The position numbers and the translations under genes are program-made. DNA of 64,000 nucleotides from Rugalucina vietnamica (Eukaryota; Mollusca; Bivalvia; Lucinida; Lucinidae), in assembly GCA_964017185.1 (NCBI GenBank), contig OZ024869.1:54834761-54898760 (forward strand), in the 5' to 3' direction. Position 1 is the stretch's first letter. Each line of letters starts with the position of its first letter. Positions 11,943 to 24,592 of this stretch are shown here, one piece after another. The notes under the pieces were generated by a model that had not been told where the DNA came from, did no database searches, and saw only the letters and a program-made list of their open reading frames with translations.

Positions 11943-11971
11943 ATATATTGCATGGGCGTGTTTTCGTAATG
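11671..11971 (+). mobile_element. Hairpin MITE family A, copy 1 (complete)
   Basis: This is the reference copy. Imperfect terminal inverted repeats are CATCAGGAAAACATGTCCGT on the left, and on the right the complement of a CATTACGAAAACAYGCCCAT-type end. At the centre is a near-perfect hairpin of about 84 nt whose core half-site is AGAACCGCCTCG, flanked by ACATAGATTGTGGGTAC and its complement. An inner inverted motif (GGGGTATGCAGGGGTATACC) lies on the left side. It contains a 36-bp A tract. Confidence 0.8.
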
Positions 11972-14249
11972 AGTTGCGACCTCTTAATTAGTGTGATCTT
12001 CTGATGTGTTATCCGGATCTTCAAGAATCTGTCTTAATTTGATTAGGTTTTACTTTGTAAAAGGCCATGTCAACACAACCGTTTGATGAAAATACATTCA
12101 ATCACTAAAATCCTCACCCGCTCTTTAGAAGTGTGTCGATGGCTGTGCCATAAAATGATCCTAATGACATACCATGTGACAGGCCCTTTCTCGGACTCAA
12201 TATCGATATCAAGCAAAAGTTCATCCAAATGATCTGTAGGACAAATTATGATATAAATCACAGTAGCATTGTCAAGCCTACGCTGGAACCGATGACCGAC
12301 TTCAAGCTTAATAATTTATTTTCAATGTTCTACAAATAAAATCGAGCTGGCTGATGTTATATTTTGAGATTCATTTCTGAGGTTATGATCTACATATACA
12401 TGTATATCGCCCGATGTTTATTATTTTCATAACCCAACCTACTTTGCCTAGCTTTCTTGTTGAATTCATGGTAACCATAGAACTAGGTGTCGTCCACGAA
12501 ACGATTTGACACTCTAAAACCATTCAAATTAGGCGTAGTGTTGCACGCTTTGCAGAAAAATCTCAGAAATTGTATTAAATAAGGAAGACTGGTGCAGTAG
12601 GGTTAATAGAACAGATTTTTCTGACAATTCTTTGAGAAGTTCCACCATGCGCGGATATTTGTATGCAATTACCATACCAAATTTGACACCTTATTGATAG
12701 GTCCGTTATGCTTATGAGCCCAAAGCGAACATTAGACTCACAAACTGACGATATGTGCCCGATATTCTGTCTGTGTGTCAGGGGAAATCAAATCACGGTG
12801 AACCAAAATTAATATGATTCAGATAAAATAAAGAGCTTTACAAATTGGCATGTGTTGAAATGCAATTTTAGCAATTATTTGATTTCTATACGCGGTAATA
12901 TTGTAGGATTAACGTATTCTGTCTCATTGGCATTTTATCACCATCTTTTAGCAATTCCCATGGTCTGTTGGGTAATTTTAAATAATTTGCCATAAATAAC
13001 GGACGAGTTGGGGCAGTTTTGATATGTTCTTTTACTTATTACTTTATTTTTTCATTTTCATTTTGTACAATTATACATTTTACCTTGAAGCATGGAAGAT
13101 TTATGATGATGAAAAGTGGGGATCGAAAGTGATGTTTCCCTTTAAAGGAACAGTATGCTTATGGATTGTTTTCTTTCATTCGCCATATCTATTAAAAAAC
13201 TATCCGTTTTGGAAAAACATTTTTAATAAAAAACTGACTTTTACAAATATAAATTGATTGACTTGGGAATGATACCTCCTGTCCATGCAAATCACGCGGA
13301 AATAGCAAACCGTAAACGGGCATTATAGATATTTGTAGATTGTATGCAAATGGTAGTCAGAGGGCCAGTATTTAAAACAATACAATAGCGTTCCTTTAGA
13401 CGGACTCCCGTCGTATATTCATTTTCACCTCTTTTTTCTACATTCACCTTACAAAGAAGAATAATCTTGATAATTTCTTATTTTCAACACGTAATCTTTC
13501 TTATCCTTGTCTAGAAGGGAGCATTTAAGAATATCTGATGCTATCCTATTTAAATATTTTATTTCACAAAAAATCTGAAATATAACGACGGTAAACGTAT
13601 TTGAGAGACAAAAACATGCATATTCGTCTGAACTTTAAAACATTAAACTTTTATGCATGATTTACACGTGTATAAACAGTGTTTCACGTAAAATGTCGAC
13701 AGCTCTGTTTACAAAGCAATATACAAATCGGTCTTAGCAATAACAAATATAATATTGCCGTCTCACCTTTTGATTTAAGTAATAACGGATTGAATTGCCG
13801 TCTTACATTTTTGATTAATCAATGACTTTCGTACTTAATCTAGAAGAAAATTAGGTTCATAAAATATTTACTGTGAAGAGGCCAGAAAGCAATGATTACA
13901 GATTTATCCGCCTTATTTGAAATAAATATCGGCGAATTTAATTGCAACAGTATCGTATTTTTTAATCTCAAGTCCACTTTGAAATTAGATTGCGTTTTGG
14001 GGGAAATAAATCAGGACTTTAATAACCCTAAACAACGTTGCCTAACATTTATTATGCACGAGATGTGGTTAAAAATTGAATGACATGCGTTGAAAAAGAA
14101 TGACGAATCACTCAAGTTTTTCAGGCAAATGGCGTAATCCAGTGTCGGGAAACAAAGTCCGTGTATGCTATCATTTGTGTTTACGTCATACGATACAGCG
14201 CGCGTTCGTACTGCACATAATTTCGGAAATCGCACGTTTCATAGTGAAG
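11972..14249. other. Receptor intron, nothing recognised
   Basis: No inverted ends, tandem repeats or coding-like frames noticed. Confidence 0.55.
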
Positions 14250-14385
14250 AAAAAGGTACAAGTAGGCAAAGATCAGGAAAAGGCGCAATCAGAAAAAGAT
14301 TCCCACTCCAAAAACCGAGGTGGGAAAAAACCAAACTAACAATCAGGTACTTATACCATGAAACAATCGTAAGCCGAATGGGCAG
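14250..14385 (-). mobile_element. Retroelement 3' fragment, 136 bp
   Basis: Same 3' terminus as the other copies (complement of AAAAAGGTACAAGTAGGCAA), truncated after AATCGTAAGCCGAATGGGCAG. Near-identical to the fragments at 28510, 34111 and 45967, hence probably recent. Confidence 0.75.
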
Positions 14386-14696
14386 TAAACTGTTTTACAC
14401 ATATCCTATCATATGCGGCATATTATTAACACTAATTAGCAATATTTTCTTTCTTTGAAACAATTGTCAACATTTAGAACACTTCGTAACTTTAAAGTTT
14501 CCGAAATCTTCTCAGAGACCAGATGATGAATTATTAAAGTTTTTACACTTATACGACCAAAAATGTGTGCATTTCTATGAGTTTTCATCTTTATACATTG
14601 GGTTCAAGAATGGCCAATGTCGTTAAATAGTATGCAAAATTTAATGGATAATATAGTTAGGTGAATTGATACATGTATGTTAAGCTCGAATGCATT

Positions 14697-15103
14697 TAGT
14701 TAGCGATTCACCACGAGGACCGAAGAACTAATTATAACTAAGTTATGAACCGCTGCAAAAGCTGAGGGTGAGGGTTATGGCCATGTAAAACCGGTTTAAG
14801 TCCTCCAGTAACTTTGTGTTACTGATCGTTCCAAGGCGATACTTCTGTGGTGGTTCTTTTTGTTTTATGTTTTGGTGTTTAAAATGTTGGCGCCTTATGT
14901 ATGTTTTCATATTTTTAGTTAAGTTTAGGTAACTGAGTGGCCACCTATTGGGAAAATACCTGCTTATTCGGCTTACGATATGTTTTCATGGTATAAGTAC
15001 CTGATTGTTATTTTTTTTTTTTTTTTTTCCCACCTCGGTTAGTAAGTGGGAATCTTTTTCTGATTGCGTCCTTTCCTTCCTGATCTTAGTCTACTTGTAC
15101 CTT
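14697..15103 (+). mobile_element. Retroelement 3'-UTR copy
   Basis: Runs from TAGCGATTCACCACGAGGAC to the terminal CTACTTGTACCTTT, with a 20-bp T tract before the CCCACCTCGGTT block. Confidence 0.75.
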
Positions 15104-15588
15104 TATATATACAGTACGTTATACGGATTATCACCCTGTGATCGTTTCAGTTACATGTACAGCTGTATACCCCACTTGCTAAATCAGCATATTTCTGGAA
15201 ATAAAGTTATATGATGGAATGCCAAATAGTCGTTTTCGAGAACAAACTCGTCTAATTCCGCCATTACACAGCTTTTTCACGATTATTTTATATATCTATA
15301 AATCGTGCATTCGCTAAAATCGCAAAAGCTATATTACGTAAACAATTCCTAAATTTCCTAAAACCAGTACAACGGACAATTAAAAGAGGATAATTCATTG
15401 ATAAACACAGCTTCTTTAAAAGTAGGTCCGGAGTACTTTATGAGACTATTGAGGCTATTTTCAACCTATTCAGCAAAAAATTGAAAACAAACTGAACTTG
15501 TACTGCATTGCATATTTCCCTCGAAAAATATCGCTTTATCCTGTGTACATCGATACACGGTGAAAATCCAACAATCCAGACATCTTTT

Positions 15589-15817
15589 TGAGCCATGACG
15601 CGAGAAAACCGGTCTTCAGGGTTTCGGGGTGCGACACAAATTGGCCTGTACAGTCACAGAAGCAGGCTAGTGGCTTGAAATTTTGGCTATAAGCAGAAGA
15701 GGAACTGTACTATCCGAACAGCGGGAACAAAGACACTGATCAGCTGTGCAGTTACTGCACAGCTGATATGCACCTTTGATTTCGCATAAGCAAACATTTT
15801 TTTCATGACGCGGCTCA
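15589..15817. mobile_element. MITE family B, copy 2
   Basis: Ends are TGAGCC...GGCTCA. It shares the GACACAAA, AGGAACTGTACTATCCGA and ATCAGCTGTGCAG(TTAC) palindrome organisation with the copy at 6619. Confidence 0.75.
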
Positions 15818-16032
15818 TTTAGTAGTGACAAGAAAAGCATGTTTCTTATCGATTTTCTGTATCTATTCTGAATTTATCATCATTAAGTGACTGCATATGT
15901 GAATGAAATACAGTGAATCCGAGACGCAATTCCAAGACAGGATAGTGGCTTGCCAACGTTTAAACATTGAAATATCAGAGACTAAGTACCAAAATCAAAA
16001 CTAGAGGTTCAAAAAAACAGGACATAGCCGGG

Positions 16033-16320
16033 GCTAGGAACTCGAAGGCATCGTAAGTTCTCCTACTTACGACATATGTATAATGGTCTAAAGATGACCA
16101 CACTACAATTTACGCCCTTGCTATCCCAGTTACTCTACGATATCGTAACTTTTTTAAATGAAAGGTGCCACTTTGTAAGATAAAGACGACGCTAAGGTGT
16201 GTGAGTTACAATGCTGTTAAGTTGACACCATAAATTAAGGTCTTTTTTTTAGTTATTCACCATAATCTCTAAGAGATACACCCCCACCCCGTACTTAAGT
16301 TGGCCGTACGCCAGTACTTT
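16033..16320. mobile_element. MITE family C, copy 2
   Basis: Aligns along its length with 44288-44635 (GGGGCTAGGAACTCGAAGGC at the start, AGTTATTCACCATAATCTCT internally), without the tandem duplication. Confidence 0.6.
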
Positions 16321-16719
16321 ACAGGTAAATAGCGATTAAACGTTTCATGGCTGGTTAAAAAATAATCACTAGTCGAGTGTATCTAAGAAATAGTCATCAA
16401 CATAGCTTGTGTTAAATATAAAATATAAACAGATATGATTAAAAGGTACAAATAGGCAATGCGCAGGAAAATGCGCAATCAGCATGAAATTCCTACTCCA
16501 AAACACGAAGTGGGAAAAACCCGAATCGACACTTATACTTATAGAACATATCGTAAGCCGAATGTGCAGCTATTTCCTAATAGGCGGCCACTCAGTTACC
16601 CGAACTTAACTAAAATTATGAAAACGTACATGAGGTTCAAACAGCGCAAACACCGACTCCAAAACATAAAACAAATAGAACCACAACAGAAGTATCGCCT
16701 TGGAACGATCAGTAATATA

Positions 16720-17298
16720 CTGGTCAAAAAAGTTAGGGATCAAACTTTAAACGATGCATTTCTTGGCTTGTCAATAATTAATCAAGGTTTGGTTTATACG
16801 GTGGATTAGCAATTTTATTGTACTTTCATATGCCAGCAATTTTCAAATTATGCTTCATCTGACTTAAGCACAGCTGTTCTTTAAACCACACTACCCTACA
16901 AACCAAAGTGATAAAAAGTCCATAAGAACTGATTCCACAAAAATTTAAATATTGCCAAATTATGAAATTTTAGCGAAATTGCATGATAGTCATAAGGTTT
17001 AATCATTTCTAAGGTCAGCCAGACAAAAAAATGGACATTTCTTGCCATTTTAAAAGTTTTACACAAGCAAACTTACACACCATCAATTCTCTATGGGAAT
17101 TTCATATCACTTTCATTTTAAGGGTAGTCTCACTTAAAGCCTGGTCCTGTTGAAATTAAGGTTATTGTTTCGATCTTAAAGTGTACAAAGGTTACAAAAG
17201 GAATTACCTTGATGATAGAATTGTTTAATTTTTCTTACAGTTCCAAATAGTCTAGAAATTGCATGGTAAATGTTTGATCCCTAACTTTATTTGTCTAG
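16720..17298. mobile_element. Tc1/mariner-type MITE nested in a retroelement copy
   Basis: Ends CTGGTCAAAAAAGTTAGGGA and complement of CTAGACAAATAAAGTTAGGG, flanked by TATA. The flanking retroelement 3'-UTR sequence resumes directly after it (ACCTGGGAGGGG... GCTTTAAA). Confidence 0.75.
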
Positions 17299-17336
17299 TA
17301 TATAAAATACCTGGGAGGGGGGGGGGGCTTTAAAAT

Positions 17337-17455
17337 AAAACAAAGATCCTTTAAGGGCAGCGAACATATAAGTGAGAAAGGGGATGGACCATACCACGGT
17401 TTCGGCTACTTGAGCCTCTTCAATGACTCTATAGATTTGGCAACATGGAGCCAAA
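17337..17455. repeat. 120-bp dispersed repeat, copy 1
   Basis: Shares AAGATCCTTTAAGGGCAGCG, GATGGACCATACCACGGTTT and TTGAGCCTCTTCAATGACTC with 63183-63300. Confidence 0.55.
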
Positions 17456-18042
17456 GAGACCGGTTTTACAGGGCCCTAACCTCACCCTCATTTACTGCAG
17501 TGGTTCATAACATTTAGTTATTTGTTCGGTCCTCGTAGGAAAACTCTAACTAGTAAATGAAACAACATGGACAAACAAATAAATCATGATAACTACCATG
17601 ATGAATAAAAAACGAGAACTAACAGAGTCAGTATATTTAGATAAAGCAGCGAAAGCCCATAATTTTATTCCTGGGCTTCTAAATCCGGATTCGTTTCAGA
17701 TCCCTACTCGATAATAATGAAAGCAATCGTTCAAAGAAACTAAATCGATTTTTTGAGATGTTATCAAAGTTCTCAAATAAAAAAGGTTTAGTAACTTGTC
17801 TATCCAACAAAAAGATAAAATAACATAATAGACTGTTCTGCTATCAAACACAACTTGAAGGTACTGTTTATCAACCTATCCGAATAAATAAAAAAAAATT
17901 CAGTGAAAAGCTGCAAAATCTCTAAAAATGCATTTTACCTAAATTTTGAGATTCTCTCAAAATTTATGATTGGATGTTTGGACACAAAATTGGTCCGTCT
18001 GAACACTGGGCCTTATAGTGTGGATCATGTGGATATTTTTCG

Positions 18043-18365
18043 CATTACGAAAACACGCTCCTGTAATATATAGATTTTTCTAAAGTTCAAAACATTGAAA
18101 ATTTTCAATACACTTTTTTTTTATATTTTTCTTATTTTTGCTCAAAACATAGATTATGGGTACATGCTAGAACCGCCTCGCCGATGCGGTTCTAACGAGT
18201 CAGGGGTACACGTTAGAACCGCCTCGCCGAGGCGGTTCTAACGAATACCCACAATCTATGTTTTGGAGCAAAAATAAGAAAAATAGGTATACCCCTGCAT
18301 ACCCCAGTTTTGCTATATAAAAGTGGGTAACGGGGTATATATTACACGGAAATGTTTTCCTGATG
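18043..18365 (-). mobile_element. Hairpin MITE family A, copy 2
   Basis: Reverse orientation relative to copy 1, with both ends present. The central hairpin core is duplicated: two AGAACCGCCTCG palindromes occur back to back around 18172-18243, one with a mismatch. Confidence 0.8.
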
Positions 18366-20369
18366 GGTTTTCGATGTTTTTTTACTACTGATTATTTTTT
18401 CTCATTTTTAAAGTACTAGAAATCTCTGTATGTTGAATAGGCATGATTTCGTTATGATATATAGACCTTCTTCGGAATTATTAAGTATTAAAGGCAAACA
18501 TGGAATATGTTCTTCCTAATAAGACCCTAATAATAGTTTTCTGTTTCGTCTGCGCCTGCATGAGGAAAATAATGTTATTACACAAATATTGTGGCAGCAA
18601 ACCGTCTTCAGATTAGTTCTAATGATACAAATGTCTGGTTCAAGCTACAAGTTAGCCTTGAGCAATCAATATGTTCATATTGCATTACTGTGATAATTCC
18701 TGACAAAACCCAAGTCATTGCAAGCATTAGTTCTTGCTTGATAAGCGGATAAATTACTGGGAGCAAGACAGCTTATCCTTCGATCGGGATATCTAGAGAT
18801 ATCACGAAACCAACAACAAGTTTGAAGCGATTCCTGTGAATATTAAAGGAAGGATATGCACAAGACCCTGAAACAAATGTACACTTCTATCGTCTTAAAA
18901 CGATTAATGCACGATATATTGCGCGCAGAGCTTTCTTGAATATGGGAGTTATATGCATAATAATGTGTATATTATGAGAGGAAATGGACAGATAACCCTG
19001 CAGGTTGAGCAAATTCTGATATCAATAATGATGTTTTGTCATATTGTGTATGCAAGCTCAAAATGTATTTTCCGTTTAAATCCAACCTTTTCATAATTTG
19101 TAGAGTTACATGATAACAGGAGGAGTGATGGCCGTGTATAATTATATAATATACACATATTGCCATAAACAAGAGAAGTTTAATGATTTCTAATTTCTTT
19201 ACTCTGAGGGTACAAAGCGTTATTGTTATGTTTTGTTGATAAAGGTCCTTGTGAAAATGTTGGAAAGTAACTGTTTTGTTTTGCACTGTGTTTAGAGGCT
19301 GTCTGTAGAATCCTTAATGCATAAAATATTTTAGAAGTATCTAACCTCGATTTTGCTTGCACACAATCATTGCAATTATTCTGAATCAAAATATTTTATC
19401 CGAATCGTATTCTTGACACTTCATGTTTGGACATTTCAGCAACTCCTCTAGAAAGCCAATTACTGTCAACTAAAGGTCAGTCTGTAAATTATTTCAAAAC
19501 GGCTCTAGTTTTCCTATTTAATGAGCATCCTCTTGCTTATAAGTGCAGGTGGGAGTAGATTCTAGACTAGGAGTTCATAAGTAAGATCATTTGATGTGAA
19601 TATTGGTCACTGGGGAAATTATAAACCTATATTTCTAAGCTATGCTGGTAAAACTTCCGATTTACTTTACGCCTATCTGTACTGATTTAATGCAAATACT
19701 TGCGAAAGCAATTAACATTGATCTAGGAAAAAAGATTGATTTGGGTTAATTTGATGTGGATATCATTTGGAATATCATAAATGAGCGTTCATTGATGAAG
19801 GATGCAGCCAAAAAAGCGATAAAGATATACTTGATATTAATCACTTCAGCTCATATGCAATGCAAACATCTTCATATTAAGATATCCCTTTTTTGGTTGG
19901 CTGTAAGAACTGAGATATTCCACAATTTCAACACAGAATTGGGTTAAATCCGGGAAATGAAATAATTTTATTTGAATTACCATCCCAAACACCAGACGGG
20001 GAAGAAAAGGACAATATCAGACTCAATTAAACAATACGTATGCCGAGAAAGATGAAAACATGAAGCTCTTTCCTAGCAAGCTGGGAGTCCGACTGGTGCG
20101 CAAAACAGAGAAATACATGTACGGGCATATACAGTAACAGGCCAAAGCGTCAACATAAAAATAAATCACAACATTTTAGCGGACGGTAAAATTTACTGAG
20201 TGCACCAATCGATTTACAGGGTCCTACTCCTCGACCGAAGGCTGATGTGATATATTCAGTTCTAATTAAACCCCTGGCTCATAAAAAACAACAAATGTAA
20301 GCAAAGTCACGAAGCAAAAAAAGACTCTACAGCAGTATGGAAATTCAGATACAAAACAAATGAAGAGAA
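18366..20369. other. Receptor intron, nothing recognised
   Basis: Long AT-rich frames near 18972-19389 have no domain-like pattern. Confidence 0.55.
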
Positions 20370-20646
20370 CATTATGCAAGCTTGCCCATGCAATATACAG
20401 AGAATTGTTTCAGCATTAAAATTGAAAATTTCATTGGAAAATGTTTGATATTTATAATATTTTTGCTCACAACATCGATTTTGGGTATATGTAAGAACCG
20501 CGTCGCCGAGGCGGTTCTCACGAGTACCAACAATCTATGTTTAGGATCAACAATAAGAAAAATAGGTATACCCCTGTAAACCCCAGTTTTGCTATAAAAG
20601 AGTGGGGTATGAAGGGGTATACTTTTCATGGACATTTTTCCTGATG
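20370..20646 (-). mobile_element. Hairpin MITE family A, copy 3
   Basis: Reverse orientation. Both ends are recognisable, and the central palindrome is present with one change (CGCGTCGCCGAGGCGG). Confidence 0.75.
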
Positions 20647-21126
20647 AGAAAGTCCAGGATTGGATCCAATTAGATTTCAAATCCAAATCCAGACACCAGG
20701 CTGGAAAGAAATGCCATTATAGAATGTAGGACACCACAAGGTTTTACAAGACGAAGAGAGATGAGTTGCTCCTTTAAAGCTAGGTAGTCAGCTGGTTAGC
20801 ATGAACCAAAGACGTTGATGGCAAATATCCATGTAACAGAGGCAGACAGAACAAACAGACATCACAGCAGAAGTTTCTTGGAACGGTCCGAAAGAAATAT
20901 AACTGTATAATTTAAACTCTGATGAATCTGTCCATACAACGTTTAGACAGAACATTTCGGACACAAGTACTCATAAGCTATTTATAACTTGATACAGAAT
21001 ATTCATAGAAGTCCATTGATATATCTGTGTTCTGTAATGCTAAAGAGACTGACTCCGCCTACTTCATGCCAAGTCGCGCTTTCCATAAATACTCAGTTTT
21101 ATATTCTTTACAACCACACAAATAGC

Positions 21127-21315
21127 AGCTTAGCATTCCAGGTGTTTCAAGCATCTCTAAACTAGTTGTCAAAAGGATGAAATTTGACATTTCCTGTCCA
21201 ATATTTGTATCAACCACGGAAATAACAGCTTAGCATTACAGGTGTTTCAAGCATCTCTAAACTAGTTGCCAAAAAGCTGAAATTGACATTTCCTGTCCAA
21301 TATTTGTATCAACCT
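21127..21315 (+). repeat. Tandem duplication, period about 99 bp
   Basis: AGCTTAGCATTCCAGGTGTT ... AATATTTGTATCAACC occurs twice with a few substitutions. Confidence 0.75.
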
Positions 21316-21737
21316 TGAAATGTTCATCATCGCCTTTTATACATGTATCTCTGATTGGCCACAGTAACATGGAATCGACAGATGTTGATTTCTTTTTTCA
21401 AAAAAAATCATTGATTGTTTATAAATAATAAAACAGACCAAAGTGTTTGTTTGACATTTCTGACTATTTTGAAGAAATGAACTTGTTTCTATATTACAAT
21501 TGCACTGGACGAATATCGTGGACTGTCAATTTCTTGTCTTTGACAACTGATTTTGAGATATCTGAAACTTGTGACTTGCTAAGCTGGTATTTGCACAGTT
21601 GTGTCTTACATTGATACATCGAGTCGATATGGCCTTACAATACCTAGATGTCATATCTGGCACCAGCATTATATTCATTGATATGCATGGAAGTATTTCG
21701 AAACGAATCAAAATGATAATTTATCCGTGATATTTAT

Positions 21738-21920
21738 ACCCCTGACACCAAATTTTATACTGTACGTGTAAGACCGTCTGTATTAGGGGTAAAACCTCCT
21801 GTTATAAAGGGGGCATACGTTTTTCTGATTTATGAAGAAATTTATCATTTTTTGTTAAAAATATAATTTTTTCCACAGATGATAAACACTGTATATTGCA
21901 TGGGTGTGTTTTCGATTGTG
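21738..21920 (+). repeat. Degenerate relative of hairpin MITE family A
   Basis: Only the right terminus (CTGTATATTGCATGGG, then TGTGTTTTCG) and a GGGGTA/TACCCC-like inner repeat resemble family A. It ends about 25 bp from the receptor exon at 21944. Confidence 0.4.
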
Positions 21921-21943
21921 TGCTACATAAGGAAAATGCTCAC

Positions 21944-22014
21944 CTGTTTCAAAGTTTGGTTTAATACTTGGATCGTACTTTGATTCATCGAGCAGAGTCT
22001 TCAAAATATCATGT
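21944..22014 (-). CDS. Cys-loop receptor subunit, N-terminal helix exon
   Basis: The 71-bp minus-strand exon has a TTGCAG acceptor and a G|GTGAGC donor. It reads HDILKTLLDESKYDPSIKPN, then FET. This is the standard start of the mature ligand-binding domain in GABA-A/Gly/GluCl-type subunits: an amphipathic helix followed by a 'YD..I+PNF' motif. It starts with the last base of the split Arg codon and ends with a single G, which the next exon (AT...) completes to Asp. A degenerate terminal repeat of hairpin MITE family A ends about 25 bp downstream of the donor. Confidence 0.85.
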
Positions 22015-22990
22015 CTGCAAAACAAAATATAATGTAAAAATTGTTTGCTTATGAAAATTAATAAGAAGGTGTGCGGTTACAATTAAAACATTTTAAAACT
22101 ATAATACAAATTTTACAAAAATATTCAAATAATATATACAGAATAAGACAGACACAGTCCAATTAAAATGATTCAATTGTGTATTGATCAAACAATGGAA
22201 CAATTAAAAGAAAAGCTTGCACAAATAAGATTTCTTGTGTTCAAAGAATTGTGTTCAAAGAAATTATCAATGAAATACAGTAGAGATGCATACTTTATGC
22301 ACTAACATTAACCCCATTTTCAAGAGCTTTTACAAGCGAACAAATCGTTTGTATAAAAAAAGTTGTTTTATTTCTATTGAATGCAAATGCCTAGCAGAGT
22401 GTATGGACGTGTTTGGTCTAGTTTTAATAACAATGTGCCTTGTAGTATAGGAAAACATTGGAATATTTGCATCGGAGCTGTAATGTATACATGTACATGT
22501 GTGCGAACACCATTGACAGCTAACGTTGTTCCTAAAGAATAACACATATTTTAAATCTTTTCGTTTAGATCTAAGCACTTATTAAACATATTAAAAAGCC
22601 TTTATCTAAGTACCTAATATCATTATTTCTAATGGTTAGTATCTGCAGTCACTCTAAAACCATATGTCAGTAGTTAAGGGTTAGACTACACTGTAGTTCA
22701 CTTGGTGGTTTAGTACTCACCTAACGTTACTGAAAAATATATTTCAGACAATTAAAAGGACTGATACTTCAGATGCTCGATGCCAGATATCAGGCCAGAG
22801 CTTGAAACAAAAGTATTAGGTTGTCTCTCTGTATTACTGCTCTAGTCTAGTCTAGTCTCTGTATGATTGCTGTAGTCTAGTCCGATTTGTGGGACAATTC
22901 AGTCTTGATAAAATCAGTATATTCTTAATCGGCTTGTTTTATCACATTGATGGCTGCTATACCTACATGTTATTCCATTTTTATTGTTTA

Positions 22991-23235
22991 CATTACGAAA
23001 ACTTGCCCATGCAATATAAAGAGATTTTTTTTTCAGAAGCAAAAACAGCAAATTTCATAGGTAAAATGTGGATATTTTTAATATTACATTGTGCCGAGGC
23101 GGTTCTAACAAGTACCCAAAATGTATGTTTTGGATAAAAAATAAGAAAGTTAGGTATACCCCTGCAAACCCCAGTTTTTCTATATAAATGTGGGGTTTAA
23201 GGGGGTATTTATTGCACGGACATGTTTGCTTGATG
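22991..23235 (-). mobile_element. Hairpin MITE family A, copy 4 (half hairpin lost)
   Basis: Both ends are present. Only the right half of the central palindrome remains (GCCGAGGCGGTTCTAAC). It lies about 390 bp from the receptor's signal-peptide exon. Confidence 0.7.
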
Positions 23236-23628
23236 AAAATAAACAATACTGAAATATTCAGTCTTGTACAATTTCGTCATTAATTGACACGCAATGAAAC
23301 CTTTGTCTATATATACGTGTACATATCGTAATCTCGTAATCAACATACTCATGACATTGTAAATAAATACATGTTTATTGTATGTGCTGCTATTAACATG
23401 TTTGTTACAGAATTCCGGACCTAGTATAATTAATGTTACCATGTTACGATATCCTATAGCTATGTGGTGTACTTCAAACACAAATAGACACAGGCTCTAC
23501 AATGCCTAAAATTGCAATTGTATCAGTGTATTCACATATGAATGAATAAAGCTTGACTTATTCTTTTTTGTATTTATCATAATTATACGAGTACACCAAT
23601 CCAAAATGTGACCAAGGTAAATACATAC

Positions 23629-23717
23629 CGTGTGTCAGAAAGAACGGATATATAGAATGTGAAGAAATATATGAGGGCAATCCATGTATCTGCGTCGAAG
23701 GTCTTCCCAATGTCAAT
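23629..23717 (-). CDS. Cys-loop receptor subunit, signal-peptide exon
   Basis: The 89-bp minus-strand exon has a pyrimidine-rich TTTGTTTTTCAG acceptor and a CG|GTATGT donor. It reads IDIGKTFDADTW followed by the hydrophobic run IALIYFFTFYISVLS and then DT(R). The run is a good signal-peptide core, and SVLS-D is a plausible cleavage site. The exon ends with two bases of an Arg codon that the next exon (22014) completes with A. This puts the mature N-terminus just before the conserved alpha-1 helix region of pentameric receptors. A mariner-type terminal repeat (about 23766) lies about 50 bp upstream in the intron. Confidence 0.72.
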
Positions 23718-23766
23718 CTGAAAAACAAATACCCGACTGAGATTTACACCAGTTCATGCATATACA

Positions 23767-23830
23767 CGAGGGGCGATCGGAAAGTTCATGTACTAAAGGC
23801 TGTAACTTTTTTTTACGGTGATAGACTTCA
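23767..23830 (+). repeat. Solo mariner-type terminal repeat
   Basis: CACGAGGGGCGATCGGAAAG matches the end of the 49213-50180 element. No opposite end was found nearby. Confidence 0.55.
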
Positions 23831-24386
23831 AAATGAGTTTTTGTAATATAATAACTGGGGACACAATTCCAGTCTATGTGAAAAGTTTGATAGAGAATAG
23901 AGATATGCAAGTGCTGTACAAAATGACGACTCCTTCAGTCCCTGGTAATCTATGGATCACTCCAAAAAACTTTGTATCTGAGCGGTGCACGATGCACAAA
24001 AGGATCTAAAACACTTTTCAAAATAATATATAAAATAGGCTGTTGTACACGTAACTGATTAGATGCCATTCAATATACATGTAATTTCAACCTCCATATG
24101 TTGTGCAGCACCGTTTTGTATGAAGGCACCCTGTACACATTCTTCAAAATGCTATCGCACTGATTTTATATGGAAACGTGATCACAAATAATAGTGTCCA
24201 TTTTTAGGTTTTGAAGCATTTAAAAAAATCAAACACAAAACAGCTCATTTGAACTCTACCGTGTGTACAGGCCTAATTTCATCTGGGGGTTATAAATTTA
24301 TAACTTATGATCAAATAATCCTAGTCGAGTACTCTGCATGTTTGCAGCTAACGCAGCATTAGTCATCAATTCATTCTCCAGCTAAA

Positions 24387-24592
24387 GTCCGGTTTTGACC
24401 CCTGAGCCATGACCTGTAGGATGAATCCACTGTAATCGGTAAAGCGCGTAAAAAGTTAGGTTTTTACAAAAAAGTCAGCTACCTTTGCAACAGAGCATCG
24501 CAAAAGATATATTTATCTGTTCTCAAATGTATGCAGGCATGGCGCAGTGGATGTGATACTAGAGGTCATGGCTCAGGGGTCAAAACCGGTCT
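24387..24592. repeat. Inverted pair of tRNA-like fragments
   Basis: The stretch AGGTCATGGCTCAGGGGTCA plus AAACCGG occurs in direct orientation near 24566-24592 and in reverse complement near 24387-24413. The plus copy is preceded by a box A-like TGGCGCAGTGG. It looks like two SINE heads in opposite orientation about 150 bp apart. Confidence 0.5.

Larger units (their letters stand above)
16441..17565 (-). mobile_element. Old retroelement 3' copy with two nested insertions
   Basis: In minus orientation: the 3' terminal block at 16441-16715; then a mariner MITE (16720-17298); then a short UTR piece; a 120-bp dispersed repeat (17337-17455); and then the UTR resumes as GGTTTTACAGGGCCCTAACC through TCTAACTAGTAAATGA. 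Confidence 0.7.
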
